Source: Basidiobolus meristosporus CBS 931.73 (lineage: Eukaryota; Basidiobolomycota; Basidiobolomycetes; Basidiobolales; Basidiobolaceae). Taken from it: a DNA stretch of 64,000 bases. The notes under the pieces were generated by a model that ran no database searches, had not been told where the DNA came from, and saw nothing but the letters and a program-made list of their open reading frames with translations. This document shows positions 23,760-35,925 of this stretch, in pieces. The stretch's first letter is position 1, and every line of letters begins with the position of its first letter. The stretch lies in contig MCFE01000407.1 of NCBI GenBank assembly GCA_002104905.1, forward strand, positions 1 to 64,000. Reading direction: 5' to 3'. Position numbers and translations under genes: made by a program.

Positions 23760-25690
23760 GGACACTGGATGTTGTGGATGAAAGTACTCTAATCCCATTA
23801 TGGAACTTGGTTGGAGTTCTCTAGACTTCCAGGTAATGCTCTTGGTGACTAAGTTAGGTGAATATTGAGGTGCAATTCCAAGTCTTTAAAACACTCCCAC
23901 TCAACTAAATACTCATAGTCACTAGTCCAATTGTTATTGAGATCTCAATTGGTTTCTAGCTAATGGTTTGGTAAATATGTCTTCAACCATTTCATCTGAA
24001 GGAAAGTAAGCTAGATTAACTGGGTTACTCACTAGTAGCTTCACATGTCAAATGATGTTTGACATCTATGTGCCTAGACCCAGCATGAAAAGATGGATTT
24101 CTACCTAATTGTATACAATCTTAATAACTTAAAATAATGCAGTAGGGGCTTTTTGACGCAAGCCTAAGTCTTGAAAAGCTTTCTTAACCACATTACTGCT
24201 TTAGTTGCTTCAAATGGTGTCATATACTCTGTCTCTGCGGTGGATAGTGCTATAGTTGGTTTCATTCTTGAGTTCCATCACATTGCTCCTTTACATTCTC
24301 TAAGAAAGAAAGATTAAGAAAAGGCCAGCCAAATACCACCATAATATTGGCTGAATTTCAAATTTCTCAAAGCTGACAACTCTCAATACACTAGAGTACT
24401 AGCTATTAGTTGGGTAAGTGGACATATTCTCCAAGAGGAGACCAGGTTGACTAGCATTTGTGCCAAGCTTGATAGCTACCCACCGACTACTTCCATTATA
24501 AGTATAACTGAAAATTTGAGCAGAAAACATCAGCTGAATTCCAGCAAAATACCATTAGAACACCAGCAGAATACTGGCTGAGATTCAGAGGAATTCATGT
24601 TTGAGATCTTTTGAAGGGAATTCTCTCACTTTGTGATCCCAGACCTTCAAGTTACCTCCTACATTTATATACATTTGTTGGCTATTGCCTCTCTTCCACA
24701 CTCCTTACTTTCTAACTCAACCAATGATCCTACTTTTTATGCATACAAACTAGTCTATTTCCATTGAATCATCAGTTGTAGCTCAACTGACTCTAGGGCT
24801 GATTCAAGGCCCTGGAACTTGTCCCTCAGGCTACTCAGGATGGTAATTATCACATTGACTTCAGTGGTTTGTACACTCACATATTCCATCTCATTAGCCA
24901 ACAGGGTAGCTCTTTTAAATAGATTTTTCATTTATTCTCCTAGCCACATCTTTGCAGTAGAGAATTTGCATCTAAGATATGTTTTCTTAGCAGCAGTAGC
25001 ATCAATGGTAGGTGTCTTCTAATGCATTCCAGGAATTTTTTGCCATTTTACACTTGAGTGTTGAATCAGCAATTTGACTTCAACATTAAGGCAAAACACA
25101 CTTGAAGACACTTTGTTCTTTACTCTGGTATTTAAGGCTTCCTCTCCCACACTTTTAGGAGGGCATTCTTCCTCCAAAACAATATCCCAAAGGCCTCTTT
25201 CCTGCAGTCACATCTTCATCTTCACAATCAAGACTTAGTGTTAGATCTATCCCACTATTCAGCCAACAGAAAAATACTGGTAATAGTAGTGGTAGACATT
25301 GCCAAGAGTGACAGTTTGGGGTTTATAGCCAGTAGTAAAAGTCTTGGAGATATTAGAAGTGATTTGGATAACAAGTATATTATCTGGTGTCACTTTAATC
25401 ATTTATTGAATATAAAAGCTGTATTTATACTTCAATATGATCTTGGCAAAGCAAGCACAAAGGGTTTGCTAGGAAAGGTCTCAAGAACAAGTATGCAAAG
25501 TTAAGGGCTGTTTGGACAACTTTGAAAATTAAATATTCTGAGAACCTAATGTTTTGGTTAAAGTATCTAGGTAAATCCCAACAAGAAGTTTGGTCAGTAT
25601 CCGCTAAGACTGGTAGGTAGTAATCTAGATGACTAAGTTGGGTGAATACTTAGGTAGAATTACAAATTATATCAACTGGAGCAAGGAGCT
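23760..25690 (-). mobile_element. Copia (family 2) relic with most of pol deleted
   Basis: Read on the minus strand in order: an LTR fragment (about 25690-25470), a Gag segment (about 25120-24780, with KNLFKRATLLANEMEYVSV and VIITILSSLRDKFQ), then the RNase H end with an ALSTAETEYM motif and the tail near 24240-23915, then the second LTR (from about 23913 down to 23760). Protease, integrase and reverse transcriptase are missing. It is homologous to the plus-strand copy at 28420-32825. A MITE (24298-24618) and a piece of the dispersed repeat described at 26243 are inserted in the gap. Confidence 0.65.
24298..24618 (+). mobile_element. MITE copy 1
   Basis: A copy of about 321 bp of the MITE family whose best copies are 32450-32768 and 33852-34170. 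The left end is CTCTAAGAAAG and the right end is degraded (TTGAAGGG against the expected TTCTTAGGG). It keeps the internal 11-bp tandem block near 24528-24590. It lies within a Copia relic. Confidence 0.65.
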
Positions 25691-25799
25691 AGATATTCAA
25701 GTACCTAATGCTATGAGAGCACATTTTGGCTCATAGTCAAGTGTGTCTAGGACAGTCTCATAAATGAGACACCAAACCAATAAGAATATAAGATCAAAT

Positions 25800-26242
25800 A
25801 ATCATCCAGCATAATAAGCATGAATATACAGTTGATCATGACCCACCATGGTTAGCATTATAAATAAAGCTGTGGCATCACATACACACATATATATGAC
25901 TCTGTTTCCCATTTGGTTTGACTCACTTGACTTTATTTGCCACCAAAAAATAAAGCAAAGGTGTCTGGTTCCCAACAAAACCCCACCACAAATATGAGCA
26001 GCAAAATGGTTGGCCAACAGCTTGCCTTGACATTTGGTGCAACAAGCAGGGCTACATCCACAAAAGGCAGATGGATAGTGTGCATACTGAAGGTCATAGC
26101 AAACACTGCTCAGGCTCCCAATCAAGTGGGTAGTGGAGAATTCTTGGGGAGCCACAAGCAGACCATAATGCTCAGGCAGAAGAGAATCTAGCAAACACAG
26201 TACCTCTGCTTGCACATCAGCCAATAACTGCCATGACATCCC
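25800..26242 (+). pseudogene. Unclassified repeated element, open frame starting PPKNKAK
   Basis: A plus-strand frame (25937-26191) contains PPKNKAKVSGSQQ and QQLALTFGATSRATS. It matches a frame at 33483-33791 (LLALTFSATSEATS), and both are preceded by a related AT-rich leader with ATGACCCACCAT. It is therefore the start of a multi-copy mobile gene. I do not recognise the protein; it is Ser/Thr/Gln-rich, without a visible domain. Confidence 0.45.
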
Positions 26243-26620
26243 CTATGAAAAATAAATGTGATGATCCCATAAAAAGACTATCATAAGACTTAAATTTTGT
26301 GACTAAGCGGTAGTGATGCTATGAGGATACCTTACAAAAACCACTGGAGAAATTGCACCTGAGATTTCACAAATAACCTGGTCAAGATTTGCTATCACAT
26401 CACTACCTAAGTTGCATTTGATTGGTTTCCTGCCATTTCTTGCACTGTCTGATCTTTGACCCTCAATCACCTCCTATGTTTGTGCACATTGGTTGGCTAT
26501 TGCCTTTTTTCACACTCCTTACTTCCTGACACAACCATTGCTTTTACTTTTCATGCAACCAAGTTGGTTTATATTTGTTGAATATTCAACTGTAACTCAA
26601 TTATAGATGGAACAGACTTA
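26243..26620 (+). repeat. Dispersed repeat of about 350 bp, copy 1
   Basis: This begins near CCCTATGAAAAA and TGATGATCCC and continues with GTGACTAAG and ATTGGTTGGCTATTGCC motifs. Similar sequence in the same orientation lies at about 49507-49740 and 50563-50930, and its right half recurs at about 24625-24780. It may be the LTR or end region of an unidentified element. Confidence 0.5.
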
Positions 26621-27129
26621 TGCAAGTCCCTTATGAAAAGTAACTTGGTTCTGCATATGGATCTAATCCCAATTAGCTGGCAAAATCTTGCCATAAGAAC
26701 ATCAAAATGCCGCTGGAACTATTGACTCTGTTCACAATCTTGTGGCAGGATTGTAAGCAGTTAATATTCCTGAGTTGGGGAATAAGCTTGAGAGTACCTT
26801 TATGGTCTTTTGGCAGGACTTGAATTGCATTCTGATGGTCTTACTACAGTATGCATGTATTTGAGCAGGCATTGCTGGCCAATCTATAGAATGCCTTATA
26901 CAGAAAAGAAGCTAGACAGTTTTCTGATTGCCTCAATGCAAACTTCTGTTGTCATTTATCCAGCAGTCAGCAGCATACAGCGGTTCCTTCTTAATGCTAC
27001 TGCATTGATTTACTAAGTCCTATTTCAGCTTTCTACCTCTACTTGGACCATTCATATATTCCACTGTAGAGTCATGCTTTTTTATTTGCTTACTCTTGCT
27101 ACCATAGGTATATTGCATTTTAAGAGTTC

Positions 27130-27550
27130 ACTTATTTTTGTCATGATCAGTGACTGGTACTCCCACTTCATGGATTGTTGTCACAGAGTTGCATACAGAC
27201 TCTGTATTGCCTGTTCCAGAATCTGAGGTTTTGCACATAAGGCATGGTAAGGTTCTTTATGATCATTGCACATCTGCCACCCAAATCCAGGGGCATTTCT
27301 TATGTAGATAGATCTCTTAACTGGGATAATCTGCGCTGATCTGTAACTGGCAAAAGATCCTTTTGTATCTTCCTGTACTACATTTGTATCTTCTTCATTA
27401 GTGGTTATTGCATTGCCAGAAAGTTGGCCAATAAGTGGCTTTCTGATCTAAATCCTCCTCAAATACAATGCTCCTGCTCTAGACCAGTCTCTGAATTTTA
27501 CTATCATATACTCTATGCCCTCTACTGACTTCACAATATGCTATGAAGGT
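27130..27550 (-). pseudogene. Copia (family 1) fragment
   Basis: Read on the minus strand, this segment aligns by eye with the integrase-RT linker of the family 1 copies at 44390-44740 (plus) and 57720-58130 (minus). It includes the part that codes for the MYDGKIQ and SDQKATDIFGQL-like stretches. It is frameshifted and has no LTR attached. Confidence 0.5.
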
Positions 27551-27989
27551 AATTTGGCCACACAGGTAGATTCAATCTGCAGTAGTCATCAGGATCTCAA
27601 AATGAGGTTGTCATAATGCAGGCAGCATGGAATTATTGATCCTCTGACATGATCATATGGTAGGATTGTGACAGCTCTGTGCCAAGGTTACTGCAAAATA
27701 AAGTTAAAAACTTAACAATATACTAACCACAGGCCTAATATTCTGAATGCACCATTTAAGATAGAGTAGTGAGTGAATACAGTAGTGGCAGAGACCTATA
27801 CATTCTGGTCTATGCTAGTAGATCAGTGCCCAAATCTGGTCACAAACCCCTTGCATATATGCTATCAGATGAGCATATTGGCTTTCATGATCCACTTCTG
27901 GATAAGTATTCTCACAATGTCAACATATAACTCACAATGCTTCCAATATACTCTTGGTAGAAATGGCTTCAGATGATCACTTGAGTAAG

Positions 27990-28270
27990 TATGTATGCAG
28001 CTCATCCAGTCCTTGCATTTGTATCTTTACATATGCAAAGAAATACTGATTGGAACTTGTAAGAAGTACTTTAGGGAGTGAGTACTTTGCAATATCTTGC
28101 CAGTTCTTTCAGATGTCTCCAGTATCTTGAAGGGCTCATCAAGCTTGAAAAGCCGCATATACAACTTGGGCATTAGCAGATGGATATTGTTGAAGAGCAA
28201 GTGCATTTCTCCCAGTGGAAAGCTGTTGCTCTGGCAGATTCCCTCTATCTGAAATATATCTTGTTTTTGA
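27990..28270 (-). pseudogene. Tnp2/Plavaka-like fragment
   Basis: This segment resembles the reverse-strand segment 48364-48640 (frame with FTLNDPFEIPEEFIRIGRN) and the plus-strand segment 63420-63550. It is a downstream piece of the same transposase family. The DNA around it (27560-27990) is AT-rich and unassigned. Confidence 0.45.
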
Positions 28271-28419
28271 TTAGTTTTGGATTTGGACCAATGGCTTATA
28301 GCTTACTAGCTTTGCTGCAAATGCAAGTGACCTTTGGGATATTGTCATGGTAGGAGGATGCCTCCCAAAAGTTTGAGGGAGGAAGCCTCAAAGCTCCAGT
28401 AGAAGGAACATAGTGCATT

Positions 28420-31400
28420 CAACTGCACTTGCCTTAATGTCAAAGACCAACTATTAATTCAATGCTCAAGCGCAAAAGTGGCAAAGAATGCCTAGAAGGC
28501 ATTAGAAGACACATACCAGTCATGTTCAGCTGCTAAGAAAATGTATCTCAGATGAGAATTCTTTACTGCTAAAATGCCACCAAGAGAAGAAATGAAAAAT
28601 CTATTTACCAGAGTTGCTCTGCTGGAAGGTGAGATGAAATCTGTGGGTGTACCAACTATGGATGAGAATGTGATAGTAACTATCCTGAATAACCTGACAG
28701 ACAGGTTTCAGCTCCTTGCATCAGCCCTGCAGTCCAGAACTGAAGATTTGACCATAAACTATATTCATAGAAGGCTCCTGGATGACAAATCTAGAAAATA
28801 AAGTGCCAATAAGAAGCAAGACCAAAATGCTGCAATTAGCAGTGATCACCAACAACACAGGTATCCAAGACCCTTTAGAGGCAATAGCAACCTGTTTTGC
28901 AACTACTGCAAAAGGAATGAGCACACATCATTCCTGTACTTCAAAAAGAGAGATAGTTGGTACAAAGAGCCTGAATATGGGAATGCTTCAACTATAAAAG
29001 ATAGACAATGCATATCTGCAACGGATATGACCACAAACAAGGATTTTCAAGCATGGTAAATTGGCTTTGGAACATCTTAGCTTTTTTACAACAAAAGGAG
29101 CTTTGTACCCAATATTAAGAAATTCCTTTTAAGAAGGTTTTCCTGGGTGACAATTGAATATTTGATGCAGTGGGAGGAAAAAATATTCAGTAGAACCTTA
29201 GAAGCAGTAAAGGAGGCCACATGCTTACCTACAAAAAAGTACTCTATGTACTAGAAATAGCCAATAACCTACTATCTGTAAGCAAGCCCATAGCAGAAGG
29301 ACGCAGTTTAAGCTTTGACAATTTTGGATGCAGGATCACATATCAGAATGGTGCCCATATTGCTTTGAGTATAAAAGATTGGAATCTGCACAAGCTGACT
29401 AATAATCAATCATATATGGAAGCCAACATAAGTAACTTGAGCAACAGAAAACCAATGCCTTGGCACAGGATATCTGGACACATCAATTTTGATTGTTTGC
29501 ACAAAATGATCAAAGATCATCATCTGGAGTAAAAATTGTTCCCCCAGCTGATTTGGAGCACTGTGGAGCCTGTATATACAAGAAACTAGCCAGACAATCA
29601 CTCAAGAGCACTGTGTTCATCAAAGCTCAGAAACAATCAGATTTAATGCACTCAGCTCTGGTGCGGACCTATGCAATGTTTATTCCTAAGCAGAATGAAG
29701 TATTGAATCACATTTATTGATGATTACAGAAGATACATGTGGGTCTACCTCATGAAAAGAAAGAAAGAAGCTCCATGTAAGCTGAGGGAGCTTAAAGCCC
29801 TGGTTGATTGAGAAACTGATGAAAAAATCAGCAAAATATGCTCTGACAATGGTGGAGAATATATCTCAAGATCCTTCATCCACAGCAGCAAAACTCTATG
29901 GGATAAAGTAAGAAACTACCATAACATACTCCCCACAGCAAAATGATCTTTAGAATGTGCAAATAGATCAATAACTGACATGGCAAGAACTATGATCCAT
30001 GAGCAAAGATTATCCTGTGACTTTGAGATGAAATAATATGCCACAGCTGTATACCATAAGAATAGGGGTTATAGCAGAATACTTGGTAAGTATAATCCAC
30101 TTGAAGAGTGGTATGAATATAGATCAAGTGTCAAAGCATCTATGAATAGTTAGGTGTACAGTATATGCCAAGAAACTGCCTGGAATACAGTCAAAATTTG
30201 AGCCAAAAAACATAAAATGCAAATTTTTGGGCTTCTGCCACAAGAGTAAAGCATAGACACTACAATACCAAGCCAAAGAAGCATGAACAAGTCTAGGGAC
30301 TTGGTGCTTAATGAAAATTTAAAATTATCACAAAAATTGATATCAGATGATGACAGAAATCTGGTCTCAAGTTTACCAATAGTCTGGATTGAATCAGAGC
30401 AAAGCAATGAATATTTATTTACTCCAGAGAACTCTACAGTCCTTGGTGCAGCCTGAACCAGTGCTCAGAAATATCCCAGGACTGTTCATTCCAGAATTAC
30501 ATGCCAGAATATTCAACTGGATCAGAAATAGCCCAAACTACATATATCAATGAGGGTACAAACTTAGCTTGTGCCTATTTAGTGCATATTGACAAGCACC
30601 AGACTGTAAAAGAGGCCCTGAGTAGTCCTCAGACAAAGTGATGGAGATTCAAATGATTGAGGAGTATTAGGCCCTAATGGAAAATCAAACTTGAGACAAA
30701 GTCATATTACCAGTCAACCAAAAATCAATTGGAGCAGATTGGTAATCAAGACAAAATACAAGGCTGATGGCACAGTTGAAAAATGCAACAAGCTTGTGGC
30801 CAAAGAATCCTCTCAATTATCTGGACCAGAATAAACTGAAACCTTTGCACCAGTAGCCAAGTTTAAATCCATCAGCTTATTATTAGCTATTGCAGCATAA
30901 TATAAGCTCTTTATACATCAAATGGATGTGAAAACTGTATTTTGAGTGGAGAATCATGACAAAACATGTACATGGACCAGCCTGATGGGTTTGCTGGCCA
31001 GGATAGCCCCCATTTGGTTTGCAAGCTTAGAAAGACTCTATATGGTCTAAAACAATCACTAAGAGCCTGAAAATACAAGATAGATTTTAATTTGAAATCT
31101 CTGAGCTCTAGAGGAGTATGGCTAACTATAGCATTTACTATAAGCCAGATAGAGCAAATCCAGGTCTGCTAGCTCTATATGTGGATAATCCTATTATAGC
31201 CATCAATAACCTTAAAATTTGAAGAGATTAAATCCAGCCAATCTAAGGTGCTCAGGATATCTGATCTAGGAAAACTCAGTCATTACAGAGGGAAAAAGTT
31301 CCCCATTGGCAAAAGTATCAAGAATATCACCCTAAGCCAGTCCAGGTATATTCAAGATATATTAAAGAAGTACCAAACTAAAGACTGTAAACTGGCACTG

Positions 31401-32152
31401 CTCAAATGGAGACAAACCCTAACTTAGTCAAAACTCAACCAAATTAAGGGAGCTTTGTGCCATCCCAAGGCCCTGACTTTCCTTATATAGTTATGCCTGG
31501 CAATCTAATATGCATCATGCTTGGATCATGCCCTGATATGTCATACTCAGTGGGAGTTACCAGCCATCACAATCAGATCTATGGATCTGATAGTGCAGGA
31601 GTTAAGTAGATTTTGAAATACCTAAAAGGAACTGCTGATATCTGCTTTAGGCACACATATAAGGACTTGGAGCAAGATTGTATGGGATACTCTGATACTG
31701 ATTGAAGCAAAGCTTAGAAGACAGAAGATCCACTATGGGACACATCTTTCTTTACTGTGAAGCAGCAATTTCAGGGAATTCATGAAAGCAGCCAAACATA
31801 GTACTTTCTGCCACAGAGAAGAGTATATGGCAGCCAGTGAAGCTACAAAAGAGGCAATGTGGCTAAGGAAGCATTTTGAAGATTTAGGCTTATGTCAGCA
31901 AACTCCTATTGCTTAATTTTAAGATAATCCAGTGTGTGTACAATTAGGTAGATATCCAACTTTTCATGCTAGAGCTAAGCACATAGATATTAGACATAAT
32001 TTCATATGTGAAGCTATAAAGAATAACTTAGTTAACTGTCCTACATATGAAATGATTGTTGATATACTTACTAAACCATTAGCTAGAGACAAACTTGAAT
32101 ATCTTAGATCAAAATTACAACCAGTTTGTACAAACAACTAGTTGAGTGTGAG
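28420..32152 (+). pseudogene. Copia (family 2) gag-pol relic
   Basis: Fragments appear in Copia order. They are Gag (28574-28801, ILNNLTDRFQLLASALQ), a zinc-knuckle-like YCKRNEH near 28900, a protease-like region near 29050, and the GAG-pre-integrase segment (29221-29532, ending WHRISGHINFDCLHK). The integrase core follows at about 29540-30150, then RT at 30650-31300 with LYVDNPIIA, where the catalytic YVDD reads YVDN. RNase H with the Copia tail ends at 32140 (ARAKHIDIRHNFICEAIKN, DILTKPLARDKLEYLR). Stops and frameshifts are frequent throughout. The 5' LTR is absent. Confidence 0.75.
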
Positions 32153-32825
32153 TGTTGTAAGAATTTGTAGTTTCACCTGAATGTTCACCTAACTTGGTCA
32201 TTTGGATTGTTGACTACACATCCTAGAGAATACTGACCAAATTTCTTGTTGAGATTTACTTAGAATATTCTTACCACCATGTCATATACCCAGAACATGA
32301 AAACTCTCAAAGTTATCCAAACAGCCCCAAGCTTAGCACACATGCTCTTGGGATGTTCCTAAGCCTATTCTATGTGCTTGTTATGCTAATATTATGTAAA
32401 GTATCAATACTACTTCTAAATTCTATAAATCATTAAGTGAAAACTGCATCCCTAAGAGAAAAATTGAGAAAAGGCCAGCAAAATACCATGATAGTATCAG
32501 CTGAATCCCAAGTTTCTCAAAATTGACAACTCTCAGTATCTCTGTTCTGAGCTGATGGGCAGGTAAGCAAACAAGTTCTCCACAAGGAGACTAGGCAAAC
32601 TAGCATCCATACCAAATTTGGGAATTAGCTGCCCATTACTTCCATCAAAAATTGCATTGAAATTTTGAACCCAAAACACCAGCCAAATACCAGCAAAATA
32701 CCATCAGAATACCAGCAGAATATCAGCTAAGAATCAGATGAACTCCAAGTTTGAGATTTTTCTTAGGGGCGCATGCTCTAGTAGTTTTCCTATTCACTTA
32801 CAATATCTCCAAGACTCTCACAACA
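32153..32825 (+). repeat. 3' LTR of the Copia family 2 relic, split by a MITE
   Basis: The LTR starts TGTTGTAAGAATTTG right after the RNase H tail and ends CTCTCACAACA. It matches the LTR at 63559-63907 on either side of the MITE at 32450-32768. Without the MITE it would be about 350 bp. Confidence 0.7.
32450..32768 (+). mobile_element. MITE copy 2 (319 bp)
   Basis: The termini are inverted: CCCTAAGAGAAAAAT at the left and ATTTTTCTTAGGG at the right. There is no coding capacity. Near the right end (32678-32731) is a run of 11-bp units related to ACCAGCAAAAT. It interrupts a Copia LTR, whose homologue at 63559-63907 shows the uninterrupted state. A GCAT-like match flanks both ends, but the exact target duplication is blurred by mutation. 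Confidence 0.75.
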
Positions 32826-33029
32826 ATAGTATCCTTGTCACTTTTTTCTATGGGTGTTGTCTCATTGAATATTGCGATTTTGCCTGGCTCATGCAGAGCA
32901 TTTTTTTGAAGGGAGATAGGTTTACAATCCATCAATGAGCCTTCTTTTCTCAGAGCTATAACTCTGCAGACCATATTTAGAAGGCTGCAGTGAGCCAAAA
33001 GACATTGCAAACTAACTTGACTCAGTTAG

Positions 33030-33840
33030 CATAAGGTGCCAAGTGTGGCCAGGTGGTGATGTAGAAGTATTAAGTGACCAGCATGCTATTGTTGGTGCAG
33101 TAGTACCTGACAAATGCTCAGATATGACTTGTGTGGCTACATTCTGGCCATGACACTTATGATACTTCCTATTCAGTCTGCAAGCCTTATGGCTGAGAGG
33201 CTTGTTACAATAGACACATGTTCTCTTTCTCTTTGCTTACAGTATTGAATCAAAGTAGTCTTGTCCAAGGGGTAAACAGCTTTACACTCCACAGCATAAT
33301 GCTATTATATAACTTTTTTGTTAATTTTCAAGTGAGTCTAAGACAGTCTTGTTCATGAGATATTGTACCTATATGAGTATAAGACTCATTATGACCCACC
33401 ATAGTTGGTGTTATGAATCAAGTAATGACACCACCTACACACATACATGTAATAATATTTCCTTTGACTCACCTCCATATCTGTGCTGCTAAAAAATAAA
33501 GTAAAGCTTCTCTGGTTCTCTATCAACTCCATTCCTGACAGCAGCAGAAGAACTCTTGGACCACTGCTTGCTTTAACATTCAGTGCAACAAGTGAGGCTA
33601 CATCCAAAAGAGGCCAAGTTATCAGCATGCCCACTCAAGGTATTAATACAGAATCCTCAGGCTCTAAGTCAAGTAGGCAGCTGAGTACTTCTGCAGAGCT
33701 GCAACCTAACCATAATGCTCATGCAGATGAGAATGCAGCAAACACAGTATCTCCAATGAAAGACCAGCAAATGGCCATCATAAGCACCTAACTACTTCAA
33801 CACTTCAAAGGAGATACCTCTACCCAAGTTCCCCAGAAGG
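33030..33840. mobile_element. Unclassified element with divergent frames
   Basis: On the minus strand (about 33330-33030) a frame contains a Cys/His cluster, TCVYCNKPLSHKACR, followed by KYHKCHGQ, which looks like a small zinc finger. On the plus strand, 33483-33791 holds the same frame as 25937-26191. About 150 bp of AT-rich DNA separates the two. A related arrangement recurs at 36540-37340. I take it as part of a DNA transposon, class unknown. Confidence 0.45.
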
Positions 33841-33851
33841 TCAAGACTCTC

Positions 33852-34170
33852 CCCTATGAAAAATCTCAAACTTGGAACTCACCTGATTATCAGCTGGTAC
33901 TCTACTGGTATTCTGACAGTATTTAGCTGGTATTCAGCCGGTGTTTTTTGCTCAAATATCCAGTTGCAATCTTTGATGGAAGTAGTGGGTAGCAAATCAC
34001 CAAATTTAGTATGAATCCTGATTGGCCTAGACTCCTCTTGGAAAATATGTCTGCTGTCTGCCCAACTGCTGGTACATGAGATAGTGATAGTTGTAAGATT
34101 TGAGAAACTTGGAATTCAGCTGATTTTATGATGGTATTCTGGTGGCCTTTTCTTATTTTTTTTCTTAGGG
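33852..34170 (-). mobile_element. MITE copy 3 (319 bp, inverted)
   Basis: This has the same family and length as 32450-32768 but the opposite orientation: it starts CCCTATGAAAAATCTC and ends TTTTTTTTCTTAGGG. The 11-bp repeat block lies at about 33884-33945. It sits between the unclassified element and a Gypsy relic. Confidence 0.75.
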
Positions 34171-35557
34171 TTCTTGAAGGAATTTTCAGACCAGTTCCCA
34201 GATGAGCTTTTAAGCCTACCCCCAGTCAGAAATGTTAATCATTGCATTGACACAGGGGTTGGCCCTCCTGTGGGAAAGACACTTACAGAATGGGTCCATT
34301 GGAACTGGAAGAGATGCAGAGACAAATTGCTCAGCTATTAGAGCAAGGATATATGAGACCCAGCAAGTTGCTATGGTGAGTACCAGGACTTTTTGTGAGG
34401 AAGAAAGATTGAATACTTAGGATGTGCATTGACTATAGTGCCTTCAACTCAGCTACCATGAAGAATAGGAACCCTATACCTTTGATTGGTGAGCACTTGG
34501 ACCAACTTAATGAGCTACTATATTCTGCAAGTATAACCACATGTCAGGATACAACCAGTATATGGTGGAACCTGAAGATATCCCCAAGACAGCATTCAGG
34601 ACCATAAATGGGCATTATAAGTACTTAGCCATGGGTTTTGACCACACCAATGCCCCTGTAACATGCATGAATGTAATGCAAGCCATCTTCTACAAGCACT
34701 TAGACAAATTTATATTATCTATCCATATGACATACTGCTTTACAGCAAGATGGAAGAGGCTAACTTGGTACACATCAAAAAGGTCTTGAAGAAGCTAATG
34801 GTGTACAAGATATATGGCAAGTTAGCAAAGTGTAAGTTCCTTAAGTAGCATGTTGAATATCTGGGACACATAGTGGCTTGCACAGGAGTAACCCTAGACC
34901 CCAAGAAAGTAGTAGTTAGTCAAGCTTTGACATTTCACCATAGAACTGATGCAGTCACCAAGCAGCTTAGCAGATTGACTAGAAAAATACTGATCAAGTA
35001 TGCAAATGGAGCTGGCAATAGATAGGACAAGTAAATAGACCAAGGGCAATACAGCTGGGATGTCAGAGTGCAGAACACAATGCAACAATCACCATTCTAC
35101 TTAGTGTTAGAATGTTAACCAAAGATTCCAGGAGATTACACACAAACAAGGCTCACAGTCACCTAAGAGGATGAGCCTAGTCAGCCAAGTAGACACCAGA
35201 AACTGGAGCAAAGATGTCAAGACACAAAGGCCAAAGTGTCAAAAAGAGCAGAAAGTATGAAACAGAGATTTGATAGGACTATATCAGCAGAAGCATTGAC
35301 AATTGGGAACTTTGCAATGCAAAGAAACCACACTTGGAAGAAGTTTGAACCCCAGTGGTCCAGACAGTATCAGATTGTCAGGGAGCATTCATTTGCAACC
35401 TACTAGATAATGGGAAAACAAGGGAATATCCTAAAAGACTTAGTACATAAAGACCAAATCAAGCTTGCAACACTTACAGGCAGTACTGAGTCATCATGAT
35501 ATTGGTATTGCAAGAAGATAGATTCAGGAGAACCCTATCAGATATAGTAGAGGAGAA
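34171..35557 (+). pseudogene. Gypsy pol relic with internal deletion
   Basis: This is homologous to the intact Gypsy element at 52130-57067. Recognisable parts are the region before RT (GPLELEEMQRQIAQLLEQGYMRPSK), RT pieces (LRMCIDYSAFNS, then PKTAFRTI-like and YLGHIV-like segments) and, directly after about 34915, the end of integrase (KYANGAG). RNase H and most of integrase are missing. Stops and frameshifts are numerous. The C-terminal tail ends just before the LTR at 35558. Confidence 0.75.
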
Positions 35558-35925
35558 TGCAATGATCTACTGCTTAAATATGCTGGTTATATTTCTGCTT
35601 AGACAAATCAATTAGTTTTGCGCTAAGCCTATCAGAAGAACAGCACAATCTACTAAAACAGTAGCATTAATCAGCAGATGAATCAGTAGAACCTTATCAA
35701 ATAGAAATAGATACATGGAGTAAGATCTAATTAAGAGATGATGATGCTACTATATGACTCATCAGCCATAGTCTACTTTAGGAAGAACAGTTTTAAGCAC
35801 CTCATCTGGCAAAGTGTATATAAGGAGCTGCCAGAGCCTCATTAAGAGTCAGTACAATTTATAGTAAATATAATACTTGCTAAACTCCCCATTCTTAAAC
35901 AACCTTTATATCAGGATTGGCAACA
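35558..35925 (+). repeat. 3' LTR of the Gypsy relic (368 bp)
   Basis: It starts TGCAATGATCTACTGC, where the intact element has TGTTATGATCTGCCGC, and ends TTGGCAACA. Its length of 368 bp equals that of the intact element, with many transitions. A TATA-like GTATATAAGGAGCTGC is preserved. Confidence 0.75.

Noticed and set aside
24528-24590. CRISPR-like short repeats in the MITE block
   Set aside because: The units are contiguous 11-mers without spacers, inside a transposon, in a eukaryotic sequence.
25802-26239. Minus-strand frame of 145 codons
   Set aside because: It lies opposite the repeated PPKNKAK frame, which has a second copy in the same reading frame at 33483; the minus-strand frame is not conserved there.
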